NCBI GenBank assembly: GCA_934047225.1
Contig: CAKOHE010000086.1
Span: 372,001 to 436,000 of the forward strand
Direction: 5' to 3'
Source: Ypsolopha sequella
Lineage: Eukaryota > Arthropoda > Insecta > Lepidoptera > Ypsolophidae
DNA length: 64,000 bases
The notes under the pieces are model-generated. The model was not told where the DNA came from and made no database searches. It saw only the letters and a list, made by a program, of their open reading frames with translations. Below, piece after piece: positions 33,628 to 44,245 of the stretch; positions within the stretch are counted from its first letter, which is position 1, and every line of letters begins with the position of its first letter. The position numbers and the translations under genes were made by a program.

Positions 33628-34036
33628 CTGCTTACATATGAAATTGGCGAAATTTTCTTACAGATTCATGAGTTCATAATTCCTGAAATTCAATAGCTAT
33701 TTCTATTATTTGTTTTTTGTACACATATATGTTTGTTTTTACGTATTAAATGTTGATTTTATGTCAGTTTGATAACCAAAATTAGATCTTCAAAAACAGT
33801 TCGTCCTAAAAATGCCATCCGTTTCCACGATAAGATTCGTAATAATTTTTTACGGCTGACACTTTTCAAAAATTTAATTAATGTCGCTGTTAGCTTAATG
33901 TTGACTCATTCATACACAAAAGAAACCATAAAACTTGGATTTGTAATTCCTAAAATAAAATGCAAAAATGTTAGTACTGAAAATTGAGTTTCCCTCAAAT
34001 TCTCGATACAAAACGCCAATTTCATATGTAAGGACC
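33628..34036. mobile_element. 'tatgaaatt..aatttcata' TIR element, copy 2
   Basis: About 409 bp. The inverted ends are 'cttacatatgaaattggcg' and 'cgccaatttcatatgtaagg', the best preserved of the three copies (14925-15398, 59300-59880). No ORF. It sits about 40 bp downstream, in gene orientation, of the AspRS exon at 34073-34220. Confidence 0.8.
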
Positions 34037-34072
34037 AAATATATTCCAATGAATCAAAATGCAACAATGTAC

Positions 34073-34220
34073 CTCTCTCGGTGCGTATATTCCTGAAGAG
34101 CCTACAGACTCCCGCCTCTATCCTGAAAATGGCCTGATTGGCTGGCGTCCTCAGGTCCAGCACCCGGTTGTCCAATCGCGTGTCTTGGTTCACGCGGATC
34201 TTTAACGCTTCCGGATTTCG
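34073..34220 (-). CDS. AspRS: Aspartyl-tRNA synthetase, cytoplasmic: exon (start of catalytic domain)
   Basis: This exon encodes the junction between the tRNA-binding and catalytic domains of a class II aspartyl-tRNA synthetase, which charges tRNA-Asp in the cytosol. The translation reads R-N-P-E-A-L-K-I-R and then '[20 protein letters not shown]' and '[14 protein letters not shown]'. The block [16 protein letters not shown] is highly conserved in animal AspRS. The minus-strand acceptor 'ttctcttcag' precedes 34220 and a donor 'gtacat' follows 34073. The exon is 148 bp, begins in phase 0, and fits the phase-0 end of the upstream exon at 36635-36812. The last residues (N-I-R-T-E-R-G) differ somewhat from what I expect. 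The donor is not a strong consensus, so the 3' border is less sure than the identity. Confidence 0.88.
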
Positions 34221-34879
34221 CTGAAGAGAAGTCGTTAAATAGTCGATAATGATGCAAATGTAACTTTTATTATATACGATAGGTCAACGCCGGCCAAACC
34301 GAGGCACGCGGGCCACAAAGTGGCCCGCCAAGGCATTTGAATTTGCCCACCAGCACTTCGGTCGGCCGGCTAGCCGACAAATTACTATCAGGAAAACCAC
34401 ATCACAGCTCACATTAAATAAAAAGAAATATGTTATTTCATTTCATTTACAAACAAAGTAAATTAAAGCATATTTTGTCTTTTTTGTGTATAATACCTTA
34501 TGAATATGGTAGTATTGTGGTGGCCCGGCGTCGCCACAGACTAATAAATTTTGCTCACCTAGAAAATCTATTGGTCAGCCTTGCTATGGGTTGTAAACTT
34601 CGTGCCTACCCCACCCACGGGGTATAGGGGTTGGCGGTCGAGGTCTCGGAGGGGATGTGGATGGTGTGGCGGGAGGGTGAGCGAGCACGACGCGTGGGGC
34701 GGACCAAGGCGGATGGCCAGTCGCCGGGGAGGTCGCTCCATAGATAAGGGTAGTATAATGGATCTCTTTTGTACACTCTATGATATTTTAAAGTTGTCAA
34801 TGTCATACTTGTGTACATGGAATGCCTTGCGCACGCCCCTGCACACTAAGTCGCGTGCTATTGCGCAATATGTTTTAGC

Positions 34880-35746
34880 TATTTTCATAGCGTTATGTCT
34901 TATGGGATATTGTTGTGGGGTAATGCAGCAGATGCAAATCGTGTATTTATTTTACAAAAGAGAGCGGTTCGGGCGTTGCTTAAACTGTCATCATGCCAAA
35001 GTCTTAGAGAGATTTTTAGGGAAGTAAATATTATAACAATGCGAAGTGTTTACATATTTTGCTGTATTATGTATGCCAGGAAATATCTCGGAATGTATAC
35101 TCAGCACAAGGACATTCACAATTATTGGACCAGAAATAGGAATAAATTGATTGTGCCTCACACAAGATTGACTAAAGTTTCTAAAAGCTTTGTTGTAAAT
35201 AGCATTAAATAGTAGTTTATGCTACAAGGGCGCAAAGGAATAAAATAGGAGGACGATTTAAAACACGAGCGTAGCGAGTGTTTTAAACGTAACCGTGTAA
35301 TTTGTTGCTCTTACGCCCGTGTATCATACTATGTTTTTCAATGCATAGTGTGAGGAAATAAAACAAATATAATTTTGTGAACTTTAAATTGTAATTGGCT
35401 CAAAAGGACTAGATATCCAGAGCCGTTAAACAGTGGAAAAAAACGTATGACATTTATGGTACACAGGAAAGGCTGCAGATTACAGATTATAGCCAACCAT
35501 TGTAAATAAATTAAAAAAAATTATAATAATAAAGCCCTAGGGCAAAATAATCGACTTTCTGTTCGGTTTTGATGCATAAAAAGTGGGCCTTTACGAGAAC
35601 ATGCATTGAAAATGTATAAAAAGTTCCAGATCTCATTCAGGAAAAAAATGAGAAACATTTTAAAAACTGTATAAAATTACTCTTGACGGAAAAGTCCTAC
35701 TATAGTGTAGATGCCTATGTAGATGACAAAGATCCACTCATGGTTG
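34880..35746 (+). pseudogene. LINE reverse transcriptase C-terminal fragment split by a hairpin repeat
   Basis: The frame up to 35212 reads 'MSYGILLWGNAADANRVFIL' and 'QKRAVRALL', ending 'SKSFVVNSIK'. After the inserted repeat (35210-35611) it resumes as 'KVPDLIQEKNEKHF', 'TEKSYYSVDAY' and 'DDKDPLMVG' to the stop near 35746. This is the end of a Jockey-like polymerase; the catalytic part is lost. It lies antisense to AspRS within an intron. Confidence 0.85.
35210..35611 (+). repeat. Hairpin-plus-TIR repeat family, copy 3 (inside a LINE ORF)
   Basis: It starts 'tagtagtttatgctacaagg' and ends 'gaacatgcattgaa'. It interrupts LINE coding sequence between '...NSIK' and the codons for '...KVPDL', which fixes its borders to within a few bases. 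Confidence 0.9.
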
Positions 35747-36549
35747 GCTAGAATTGAAAAAAATTGTAAGAATTAAATTTTTATATATTTTAACAATTTT
35801 TGTTTTTCTAATTTATGGTTAATTTTATTTTATTGTTATGACATTTTTATTGAATATTATTTTTCAATTTTTATTTTTTTGTTTTTTTAGTATGTAAGAT
35901 TTATTTCAATATTGTCACTTTGACGTGTATAAGTGTGCTTTAAGAGGCTATGCGAATTTTATTTTTGTCACTGTCACTCCAAGCGAAAAATCGCGCGGTG
36001 CGAGAGGGGCGGATTCAGGGCAAAAGGGAAAAAAGTTGGTTTTATATTTTTATTAAAAAAACTAAAATAGCTAGCAAAATTTCAAATATAAAATCTCTAG
36101 ATATTGTTGAAAGACACCTAATAATTATGTTTGAGTTTTGTATATGGCTCCTATTCGTCAAACGAGGAGAAAAAGTGTGTTCGAAGACCTCATTTCAACA
36201 ATTATTTCTATCGAGGAAAATTTATCCAAACATATTTTCCAATTTCAAAACCCTAGATTATGTAGTCAAAATGCATATACCAGAAATTTATTAAAATTTT
36301 CCGTGTATTTCATGAAATACATAGAAAAGAAACACCCATATTTTTTTCGCATATCGCCTTAACTGCTCCTATATACTAAATAAACGCTTTGACTTTTACT
36401 TTGACTTTGCTACCTCATAACCGGTAACCCTTGCACCCCGTGGACGCGGTAAGCACGAAGTTAACAACCTATAGCTTTCGCCCGCGGCTTCGCCCGCACT
36501 GATTTAGTTTACATTTTTCCGGGATAAAAAGTAGCCTAAGTAACACATA

Positions 36550-36609
36550 AACCATCTCTATAGGAGTCTCAATATTCACTACCAACGCTTCTACATCGAT
36601 GATAGACAC
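36550..36609 (-). repeat. Partial duplicate of AspRS exon sequence
   Basis: On the minus strand, 'tatcatcgatgtagaagcg' and 'ctcctatag' match the first third of the exon at 36635-36812 with roughly 10 differences in 57 bp. The copy lies in the downstream intron, lacks an obvious acceptor site, and has no continuation of the exon. Confidence 0.8.
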
Positions 36610-36634
36610 TTTTGTAATAGTGTAAAGCACTCAC

Positions 36635-36812
36635 GTCACTTTTCTCCGGCCTTGCAGCGTCTTCCACTAACAACGGCAGCTGTGCCTTGGCCCCCGACAC
36701 CAGCCACACTTGAAACCCGTGCGGTTCTACGTCACGCTGTGTACACGACCCTATAGGAGCTTCAGTCTTCACTACCAGCGCTTCTACATCGATGATCGAC
36801 TCTTTTGAGATG
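36635..36812 (-). CDS. AspRS: Aspartyl-tRNA synthetase, cytoplasmic: exon (end of OB-fold domain)
   Basis: The exon encodes the end of the N-terminal anticodon-binding OB fold of AspRS. The translation reads 'ISKESIIDVEALVVKTEAPI', then G-S-C-T-Q-R-D-V-E, then 'FQVWLVSGAKAQLPLLVEDA' and A-R-P-E-K-S-D. The landmarks K-E-S-I-x-D-V-E, I-G-S-C-T-Q-x-D-V-E and (D/E)-D-A-x-R-P-E are familiar from animal cytosolic AspRS. The acceptor 'tttctcattccag' precedes 36812 and the donor 'gtgagt' follows 36635; both are strong on the minus strand. Length is 178 bp: one carried-over base, then 59 codons, ending in phase 0 to match the next exon at 34220. The upstream N-terminal exons are not visible in 36813-64000. 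It is richer in G+C than its surroundings. A partial copy of its 5' third lies at 36550-36609. Confidence 0.9.
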
Positions 36813-36829
36813 CTGGAATGAGAAATGAT

Positions 36830-37420
36830 TTTTATTTATTTATTAATTATCAACAATAGAACACTATCCTTACAGCTAGACTAATGCGATAGTGAACATT
36901 ATATATACTTACAAATAACTATATTACAAACAACACATTTTACTGAATCTACCACAGACGCAATCAATATGAAACTAAAATATATTTACCTAAAAACTTA
37001 AATAACATTAAAAACTTAACTAAAGATGACCTAAAAATAAAAAATCTAACAAAGTAAAACTTAAAATAATTACAATAAATAGAAAATGCTGGCCAGATCG
37101 CTGCCGTCGTTGGGAGGGGTGCCCAAAAGGCTGGCGGCGTTGCCACGTTGAATGGCCAAACTAATTCTTTGGCCAAAGTAGCTTCCAGCCCTTCGGTCAC
37201 CTGAAGCGTCGACCAAGCGCGACGAAATTTCTTTATAAAGTCGCCGCGCTTCCGAACCCCACGGCCCAAGAGTTTCTACAGCAAAAGGCACAAATATGAA
37301 GCCCTCGCCAAGGGCTCCATATATGCGCCTTTTTAAGACTTCAGCTTTTGCGGCTGCCGCGCCTGCCCTTATTGCGGTCACTTGGACATGGGACTGTGCC
37401 AATGTGTCAACTAACAACAC
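36830..37420 (-). pseudogene. LINE-like C-terminal fragment, copy 1
   Basis: The minus-strand frame 37070-37420 reads 'FVPFAVETLGPWGSEARRLY', 'EISSRLVDASGDRRAGSYFG' and 'QRISLAIQRGNAASLLG'. I know this type of ending (...L-G-P-W-G...Q-R-I-S-x-A-I-Q-R-G-N-A...) from the terminus of LINE-type polyproteins in many animals. A second, shorter copy is at 56410-56760. An AT-rich 3' tail follows to about 36830. No catalytic region is present. Confidence 0.65.
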
Positions 37421-37437
37421 ATTAGAAACAAAGCAGA

Positions 37438-37505
37438 TACAATTTTATAACACGACAGCAACATCAACAGGCAAAAGCATTAATATTATACACAGTCATA
37501 AGTAA
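37438..37505 (+). repeat. Short repeat tail shared with 11815-11890
   Basis: 'attttataacacgacagcaa' and 'gcaaaagcattaatattata' match, in inverse orientation, the stretch left of the foldback at 11815. It is probably the end of a common dispersed element. Confidence 0.5.
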
Positions 37506-37529
37506 CAAATAAGACATTTTTTTTAGACA

Positions 37530-37703
37530 TTTATTTATTATTCGAAATATTATAACATTACAGTAATTACAGACCAAATCGTTACAATATTGTACGAGTA
37601 TGTATACATAATTTTATTTTAAGCACTAACTAACATACTTTCTTCTAGCATTCTCTTAATCACACTCATCACACATCCAATCCCATCTACAAACACATCA
37701 CAC
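37530..37703 (-). repeat. Unassigned reverse-strand tail, interrupted by a hAT-like element
   Basis: The minus strand shows 'aataaataaatgtct' at its end, like a retrotransposon 3' tail. The sequence appears to continue at 38333-38600 once the 621-bp insertion and one 8-bp duplication are removed. A minus-strand frame at 38322-38561 reads 'FTRTALGTSGRGVTS', which I do not recognise. Confidence 0.4.
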
Positions 37704-38324
37704 TAGTGTTGCTTAAAAATCGATAGACTATCGATTAATCGATAGTTTTTTAACTATCGGTACAATCGATAGTCTGGTGAAAACAATCGATAGTTCGCAC
37801 GTCATTTAGTGTTGATTTTAAAACGCAACCTTAATAATCTGTGTTAGTTTATGGTATTTATTCTGTGTAAAAATACAAGCGTTGTCTGTGTCAGGGGAAT
37901 TCCCGTCACACTTCAAGACCGCGCCACGAAAGACGTGCCCGATCTGTCAGCTCTTGTTAGTAGCTAATAAAGCTTTGAATGCCTTAAACCGCGGGACTAA
38001 TTTTTCTTGGAGCTATCAGTCAAAAATTGTCTTAGTGTGAGTGGTCCTAGTTTGTTTATATGACATACACCTGTGTGTGTGTGTGTGCTTGAATGTGTGC
38101 TTTTTCAGTTCGTCGCAGCCATTTTTCTGTCAATTTGATGACAAGAAAATTAATATTTTGCTAAACAAATGCTCAAAACATCAAAACTGGAGCGTTAAAA
38201 CAAGTCCACTGTGTGTACATTTTGTTTGAGTTTAATACCTATAAAACTATCGATTTATCGATTGTTTTTTGTAAAACTATCGATACTATCGAAAACTAAA
38301 ACTATCGATGTTTAAGCAACACTA
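37704..38324. mobile_element. 621-bp hAT-like element with ATCGAT clusters
   Basis: The ends are perfect inverted repeats 'tagtgttgcttaaa' and 'tttaagcaacacta'. 'catcacac' is directly repeated at 37696-37703 and 38325-38332, an exact 8-bp duplication as made by hAT transposases. Within about 90 bp of the left end 'atcgat' occurs five times, and within about 80 bp of the right end four times, one as 'tatcgata'. A (GT)6 run lies at 38072. No transposase ORF; the 62-codon frame inside has no recognised motif. Confidence 0.9.
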
Positions 38325-38929
38325 CATCACACTCTGGTGCTTTAGCGAGCAGGGAGCAGAGCATATCGAGTGCTCGTGCGACGGGCGAGTACCGGTACAG
38401 GTTGGTACGAGATCTTGTTTCCGCGAATAGCTTGTGACTCCGCGCCCTGAGGTACCTAACGCCGTTCGTGTGAACTCACTCAGGGAACAGTGAAATATGT
38501 CAATATGGTCATGGATCCTATATGTCTCCGCAAATTGTTGCCATGAATACATTTCAATCAATTAACAGGGACGTACTCCGAAATTTACTTCGTAACAGAT
38601 CCCGATCTTGAATATTCACTCAATATTTGATGTAGACGTGGAGGTCGTTGCTAACGACTCGTTAAGACTTTATATATTAAGGCGCTTTAAGCTGCAAAAG
38701 ATCTGCCATTCTAGAAAAAAAAAAATGACTTACCAACCAGGATAATTATTAAAAGACTGCTCAATTAAGTGTCTAGAAATACCAAAGAACTGTTTTTAAA
38801 TAGCATAGTTTTCATAGACAACGTCTTCCATGAGGTAACATTTTAACTTTTGCTAAAAACGGCTGCTTTTGGCACAAGATAAAAAGACGTTGTTTCTGAA
38901 AACTTTGCTTTTAAAAATAGTTCAGTGCT

Positions 38930-39259
38930 TGTAACCGCGAGGTTACAGGAATGCAGAGCTGATGGGATTTGAGGATTGACACTGGAGAATTGTGGGTGCA
39001 CTGACCTGTTTTGGATGTCTGTGGATGGGCCGACAATGTGCCGCGTGGTGTACTCCTTGTCGGGCTGATGGAGCTGGCGCCTTGGGCAGGAATGTGCAGG
39101 ATTGTCTTGGTTGGTGGAGTAATAAACACAGCACTGGTATGAACACAATGTCTGCGGCGGAACAGAGTGAATGAGCGGCGCCCAGCGCGCGAGTTGATTG
39201 TGTCGCGAGTTAGTCATCCGCGCATGCGCGCGCGGATCCGTCACGCTGTGGCGTGAACA
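38930..39259 (+). mobile_element. Solo LTR, copy 1 (330 bp)
   Basis: It starts 'tgtaaccgcgaggttacagg' and ends 'tcacgctgtggcgtgaaca' (TG...CA). 'gtgct' is directly repeated at 38925-38929 and 39260-39264. The first 18 bp form a small inverted repeat (tgtaacc...ggttaca). An 'aataaa' at 39120 on the plus strand supports this orientation weakly. A longer relative is at 55108-55505. Overlapping minus-strand ORFs are shadows. Bases 39265-40384 hold no recognised gene. Confidence 0.88.
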
Positions 39260-40384
39260 GTGCTATTTCTAGGCATTTAATTCAGCAGATTTTCAATAAT
39301 TATTCTAGTAAGGAATGCTTTTTTTCTAATGTGGCAGCACTTTCGCGGCATATAACGCCTTAAAGAGACTATTTTGATTTTATTTTAGTATGAAAATGGA
39401 CAAAATAGAATGTCTACATATACATATTATACATGTTCTATTTAAAAAAAAAAAGAAATAACAAGAAGTACAATTTTCAGTTCAAATCCTTTATGAAATA
39501 TGAAACCAATAACGATCGATTACTAAACACTTCACATTTTCCCAACCAAGCTATTTACCTCAGGGCCGTTGCAATAATCGTTCCGTACAGAATAGCGTAC
39601 ATATATAATTTATTAGATCAATATTCTCCAAAAGCTCTAGCGGACCCGAGCAAGACCCATAACGGTTATCGTTTAATTACCCCACTCGAATCCGAGACAA
39701 TGGATAATAACTTTAATAAGAAACGATGCCTCAGCACTATCCTTTTGATTTATCGTAACGATATTTGCAAGTTTCGGAACGGGGATTAGATGTATTAAGA
39801 ACTACAAACAAGTTAGCGTAAAGGTAGAAGTAATTTACGATTGGAGAGGTAGATTTGTTACGTTCTACGAGGGTGAAAACATGTTGATTTCAGTTGGGAA
39901 TATTAAGCTTGTTTTCCTGAATTTAGTAAATGCATTCCATTCTTGAAATAGCTTTTATGAGGATAAAATACTCTGTTTTGCTTTTAAAACCAACAATGCA
40001 ATAACAAAAAGAAATTCCAGTGTCCTGCAATCTATACCGCTGTAGACAGCAAACTTGCAAGATGTTCAAAATAACAATTCCGAGCTTCAAGTATGGCACG
40101 CGATCCGGCCACCTCAGGAATGCCGCAAGAACATTGTAAGCCCGTCTTTAAGCTAAAGTCCGGTAATATTCGTCCGTCTTAGAGCGCGGTCACATTAGTG
40201 CGGTGCTAATTGCTTTACACTGATCCTTTGTGTCCGAGAGTGGATCCCTGAGGTGTTCGAGCAGTGGACGTTACATTGTGGATGATGGTATGCAGTTGTT
40301 TACGCGAAGTCCCTTTTGATATTGCGTCTTAGGGCTGAATAGTTTCAGTTTTATTACTCAATTATTACAGCAATTATTTTCCAT

Positions 40385-41033
40385 GGCGAAACATGGAATG
40401 ACGCTTTTCTTTCGGCTGAAAAGGGTATGTCTATGATTTCAACCTGGCTTCAGAGAAACTTATTGACGTTAAATGAAGAAAAAACAAAATACTTATGTTT
40501 TCATAAAACATTGGCATCACAACCGCCAGAAACAGCTTGTCTTAGGATCCACAAATGCGGTGTTACGAGAATAAATTCAGTTCCATCATGTTCGTGTACA
40601 CAGTTATGTAAAGCATCTTCTTATGATTGATTGATTGATTGATTGATTGATTTAAAATACTTGGGCGTGATACTGGACCAACATCTTTCGTTTAAAGAAC
40701 ATATTCATCTACTGTCAAATAGAGTCAGAAAAGTAATAAATATTATGAAATTTATCCGTAATTCAGCAGACATAGACCTTCTAAAAAGTATTTATTCGGC
40801 TATATGTGAATCATTGATGACTTATTGTATTCCAGTATGGGGTGGAGCTGGTAAAACCGCAATGATGGAGGTAGAGAGAGCACAGCGCTCAGTTATAAAA
40901 GTTATGTTTAAGCGGAAATATAGGCACCCCACTGATTCACTATATAGTTGTCGTAATTTATATACAGCTAGGCCCCAAAAAATTTCAGCTCATATTAAAG
41001 GAGCAAAATATGGCGGCTGTAGCCGAGGCTGAA
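40385..41033 (+). pseudogene. LINE reverse transcriptase fragment broken by (GATT)n
   Basis: The frame reads 'MISTWLQRNLLTLNEEKTKY' and 'LCFHKT', then hits stops inside a GATT microsatellite at 40625-40652, then continues in the same frame with 'KYLGVILDQHLSFKEHIH' and 'LMTYCIPVWGGAGKT'. It is the same subfamily as 4881-5675 (shared N-L-L-(S/T)-L-N and Y-C-I-x-x-W-G-G). The microsatellite adds stop codons while the frame is kept. The 5' catalytic region and the 3' end are missing. Bases 41034-41916 are AT-rich and show nothing. Confidence 0.85.
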
Positions 41034-41916
41034 TAGGATGCGTATTTCACAAGCTTTATGATGAGTGTTTGGGTGCGATAATAGAGCCTTCGCTTGGCAA
41101 ATTTAACTTTCTCTAAAGTGGGAATGGAAATAAGTTTAATTGAGATTTAAAACAATTGTATTACGCGTTTTTACAATTCATATAATGTTTCATGATAAGT
41201 ATGAAAAAGTATATTGTAACTTTTCTATAAATATGTTAAGTCGTGTTACGCCGAATCGACACCATTGTTATTCTTCCTAATGGGTACATATGGATTTTAG
41301 TGAAACATTTTATGGACAGAAAATATTTAAAATATATACCTATCTGTTTTTTTTTTGGTTCATATAGATAGACCTTTAATTTTTTTATTTGCAACCGTAA
41401 GGTAAACATTGTAAATTCTGACACAAGTGCCCTTTTATGTTAAAACAGAAACCGTAATATACAACGTCAATGTAAAAAACAAAAAAAAATCCCGAAAGTT
41501 TGTCTTTTTAAGTGTTTTTTTATCAATAATTGTAAAAATTCTTAAAATAACGCCCTGTTTATACCTAATATTTATTACTTTAAGTTATTGTGTTGCATAA
41601 GAGCTTTCAAAAAATGAATATAACGTTTGTATCCCAGACAGAACATTTTCTATGAGCGGTTAAACAAAGGCACTCTGGGCGTTTTTATATATTTTTTTAT
41701 ATAAATACATGAAAAAAAATTATCCGATTTTTAATTTACTTTTCCCGGCAATAAAATTGGGTCTAGGTTCACCAACTTTTTTTATTTTTTACATTTTTTT
41801 TATGCGTTTATTGAGTAAAGACAAGAAAAATATACAATATTATAAAACTTATACAGCTAACGGAAACCATAAAGAGGTTTATGTGTCGCTGCAAGCGCTC
41901 ACAACTAAAATTTTAC

Positions 41917-42651
41917 TTATTTAATTTTATAATTTTTTTTATCGAGATAGTGACACTTTAAAATAGTTTTTATTTTGTGAGGATTACGATTCAGTTGACT
42001 TATAATTTCACTTGGTAGTTCGTTTAATATCTTTGATAGCATGTACTCCCAAGTGCGAGTACCATAGTTATTGTTGTAGGAGGGTAGTTTGTATGTCGGT
42101 AAGTATGTCAGTTTACGAAGTTGATTTGGTCTTGTTTTTTTTTTGTATTTGGTCAACTTTGTCGTACTCCTCACAAATAGTGTCCATTTTTACTTTGTTG
42201 AAAACATTTATGACTTTGCAGTATTTAAATAATTCGTCTTCTTTGTAGTATGTCTAATAGACAAAGGCACAATAGTTTTAAGTAAACGAAGTTGCATTGT
42301 ATAAATGTTTTCAACATATGTTTTGTATGTTCTACCGTAACTACTAAGGCCATAACTAATTACAGAGTCAGCCAGTGACATGTATAACATTCGGAGTGTA
42401 TTGTACGGTAATTTATACTTAAGAATTGACAACTTACACAAAATAGACCTAAGTTTATTGCATATATGCTCAATGTGCGATCCCCAGTTAAATTTATAAT
42501 CAATAGTCAGTCCCAGGTAGGTATGTTTTGTTACTAATTCTAAGGGTTCACAGTTACACACTTTGTAGTTGGTTTGATGCATACAAGAGTGATTATGCGC
42601 GATGATAGACGGGCTGGCCTTTGCTTTTATGTATGGGGAATGTATATGCAT
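41917..42651 (-). pseudogene. LINE reverse transcriptase C-terminal fragment (minus strand)
   Basis: Two consecutive minus-strand frames (42208-42651, then 41917-42174) form one fragment with a small break near 42190. Motifs: 'HTYLGLTIDYKFNWGSHIEH', 'ISYGLSSYGRTYKTY' and 'MQLRLLKTIVP', then 'LSKILNELPSEI'. This is the post-catalytic region of a Jockey/Rex-like LINE. No catalytic aspartates remain. A SINE-like segment follows at 42805. Confidence 0.8.
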
Positions 42652-42804
42652 AACTTTTGTTTTGTTGTAGTTAATGACCAGTCCAACATACTATTGTATT
42701 TGGTGAAACTAGACCTAATGTCAGTACAGTACTATATCTGCCGAATTTCAAGTTTTGATGCTCTATTGTTTCGAAAATTGCGTACCTATACGGAGCGGAT
42801 GTTT

Positions 42805-42990
42805 CCGTTTATAGGACGCTAGACCCTCAATCGTGAGGCCTGGCTTCGAATTCAGCCGGTCAGGGATGCACTAATGAGTATTTTTTTTTTGTATTGTTAA
42901 TGCATTGCACGTGTTAAGCGGTAAAAAAATACTGTGACGTAAAACTCCAAAGCCCTAAAAAGCCTGTATTTCAAAATTGTATTGTAAGTT
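42805..42990 (+). repeat. SINE, diverged copy
   Basis: 'ggacgctagaccctcaatcg', 'ggcttcgaattcagcc' (a B-box-like stretch) and 'gatgcactaatgagta' correspond to the tRNA-like heads of the copies at 44787 and 59966. The 3' half diverges. Bases 42991-43853 show no gene. Confidence 0.55.
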
Positions 42991-43853
42991 AAAATTAAAA
43001 CATAATTTTTTGTTTTGGAATGTGCATCATTAGTAACAGCTTATCCGACTTAATCCCGCACAATCCCGCTGGATAGTTCAACACACAACGGGAAAACGTG
43101 GTAAAATAAGGCAATTAAATCACAACTTTCGTTAATGGGGAGAATTTTCACTTTTTTTCTGCATTTTAGCACTCACAACATGTTTACTAGTGGGTGTGAA
43201 TATTTTTTTTGCGTTTTTTTGCGTTGATTATTTTTCATTTGTTCTGTTGTAAAAATTATATTTTTCATTCTTTGTGTTGTAAAAATTATTACTTTATATT
43301 ATTATTTCATTCTTATGTTTGTTATTTGTCATTTAATTTAGTCTCATACACAATTTTTCTTCTTGCTGTATTTAAATAATAGTAATTTTTATATTATCGT
43401 TTTATAAATGCATTTAGAATAAAATATTAGAAAACCGATTCCAAAGCGGGTCCATGTCATGTCTATTACATAATATAATACGTAGTATATTTTTATTATG
43501 AAGAATTTGATAAATTTGAGTGAAAACACGCACACATGTTGCCGCTGCCGTGTATCTAGCAGAGCTAATGGCGGGTACCCAGCTATCCGGTACCCGGCAA
43601 AACCACTATCCGGTGCATCTCTAGTTTAAAACAATAAAAAAATGAGTTTCATCCCGTACAACCAAACGGCCTCAAGATTTGGACTGAAAACGAAAAGTAA
43701 ATAATGCAAAAAGATATCTCAGTGGCATGAAAGGTGCAAGACTACAATAATATCTTCAAGGAAATAATCAACTAAAGCGCAAAATACAATTATCTAGTGT
43801 AGGTTCGAGAAGGACCTTTTGTAACACAACTTTTTAAAAGCCCTATATATTTA

Positions 43854-44203
43854 TTTTCAATGCATGTGCTCGTAAAGGCCCACTTTTTATGCATCAAAAC
43901 CGAACAGAAAGTCGATTATTTTGCCCTAGGGCTTTATTATTATTATTTTTTTTAATTTGTTTGCAATGGTTGGCTAACCTGCAGCCTTTCCTGTGTACCA
44001 TAGATGTTATACTTTTTTTTCCCACTGTTTAACGGCTCTGGATACAATCTTTTTGAGCCAATCATAATTGAAAGTTCACAAGATTATATTTGTTTTCATT
44101 TCCTCACACTATGCATTGAAAAACGTAGTATGATACACGGGCGTGTTTTAAACCATCCTCGTAATTTATTCCTTTGCGCCCTTGTAGCATAAACTACTAT
44201 TAT
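43854..44203 (-). repeat. Hairpin-plus-TIR repeat family, copy 4 (hairpin partly deleted)
   Basis: It starts 'ttttcaatgcatgtgctcg' and ends 'gcataaactactatta'. Relative to the other copies about 45 bp of the hairpin is missing: 'gatacacgggcg' joins directly to 'tgttttaaacc', so one arm is lost. Confidence 0.85.
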
Positions 44204-44245
44204 AGCTTGAACCTTTAATTCGATCATTCTCAGTGGATCCTTAAC

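Larger units (their letters stand above)
34221..36634 (-). other. AspRS: AspRS intron filled with transposon fragments
   Basis: The 2,414-bp interval between the two recognised exons contains a LINE fragment split by a hairpin repeat, a GC-rich unassigned segment (34590-34770), and a dispersed repeat of the '..gcccgcggcttcgcccgc' type (36470-36555). It also has a partial copy of the upstream exon at 36550-36609. Bases 35940-36365 resemble 56890-57190 loosely ('actaaaatagct', 'attatttctatcga'). No additional exon is visible. Confidence 0.7.

Noticed and set aside
38843..39244. Several ORFs, mostly minus-strand, over the first solo LTR
   Set aside because: They fall inside an LTR with clear borders and target duplication and show no domains.
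39433..39789. 118-codon plus-strand ORF
   Set aside because: AT-rich, no recognisable motif, and starts in an A-run; likely random.
40060..40140. Short frame between 'cttgcaag' and 'gtaagc' as an exon
   Set aside because: Only about 26 codons, no recognisable protein and weak splice context.
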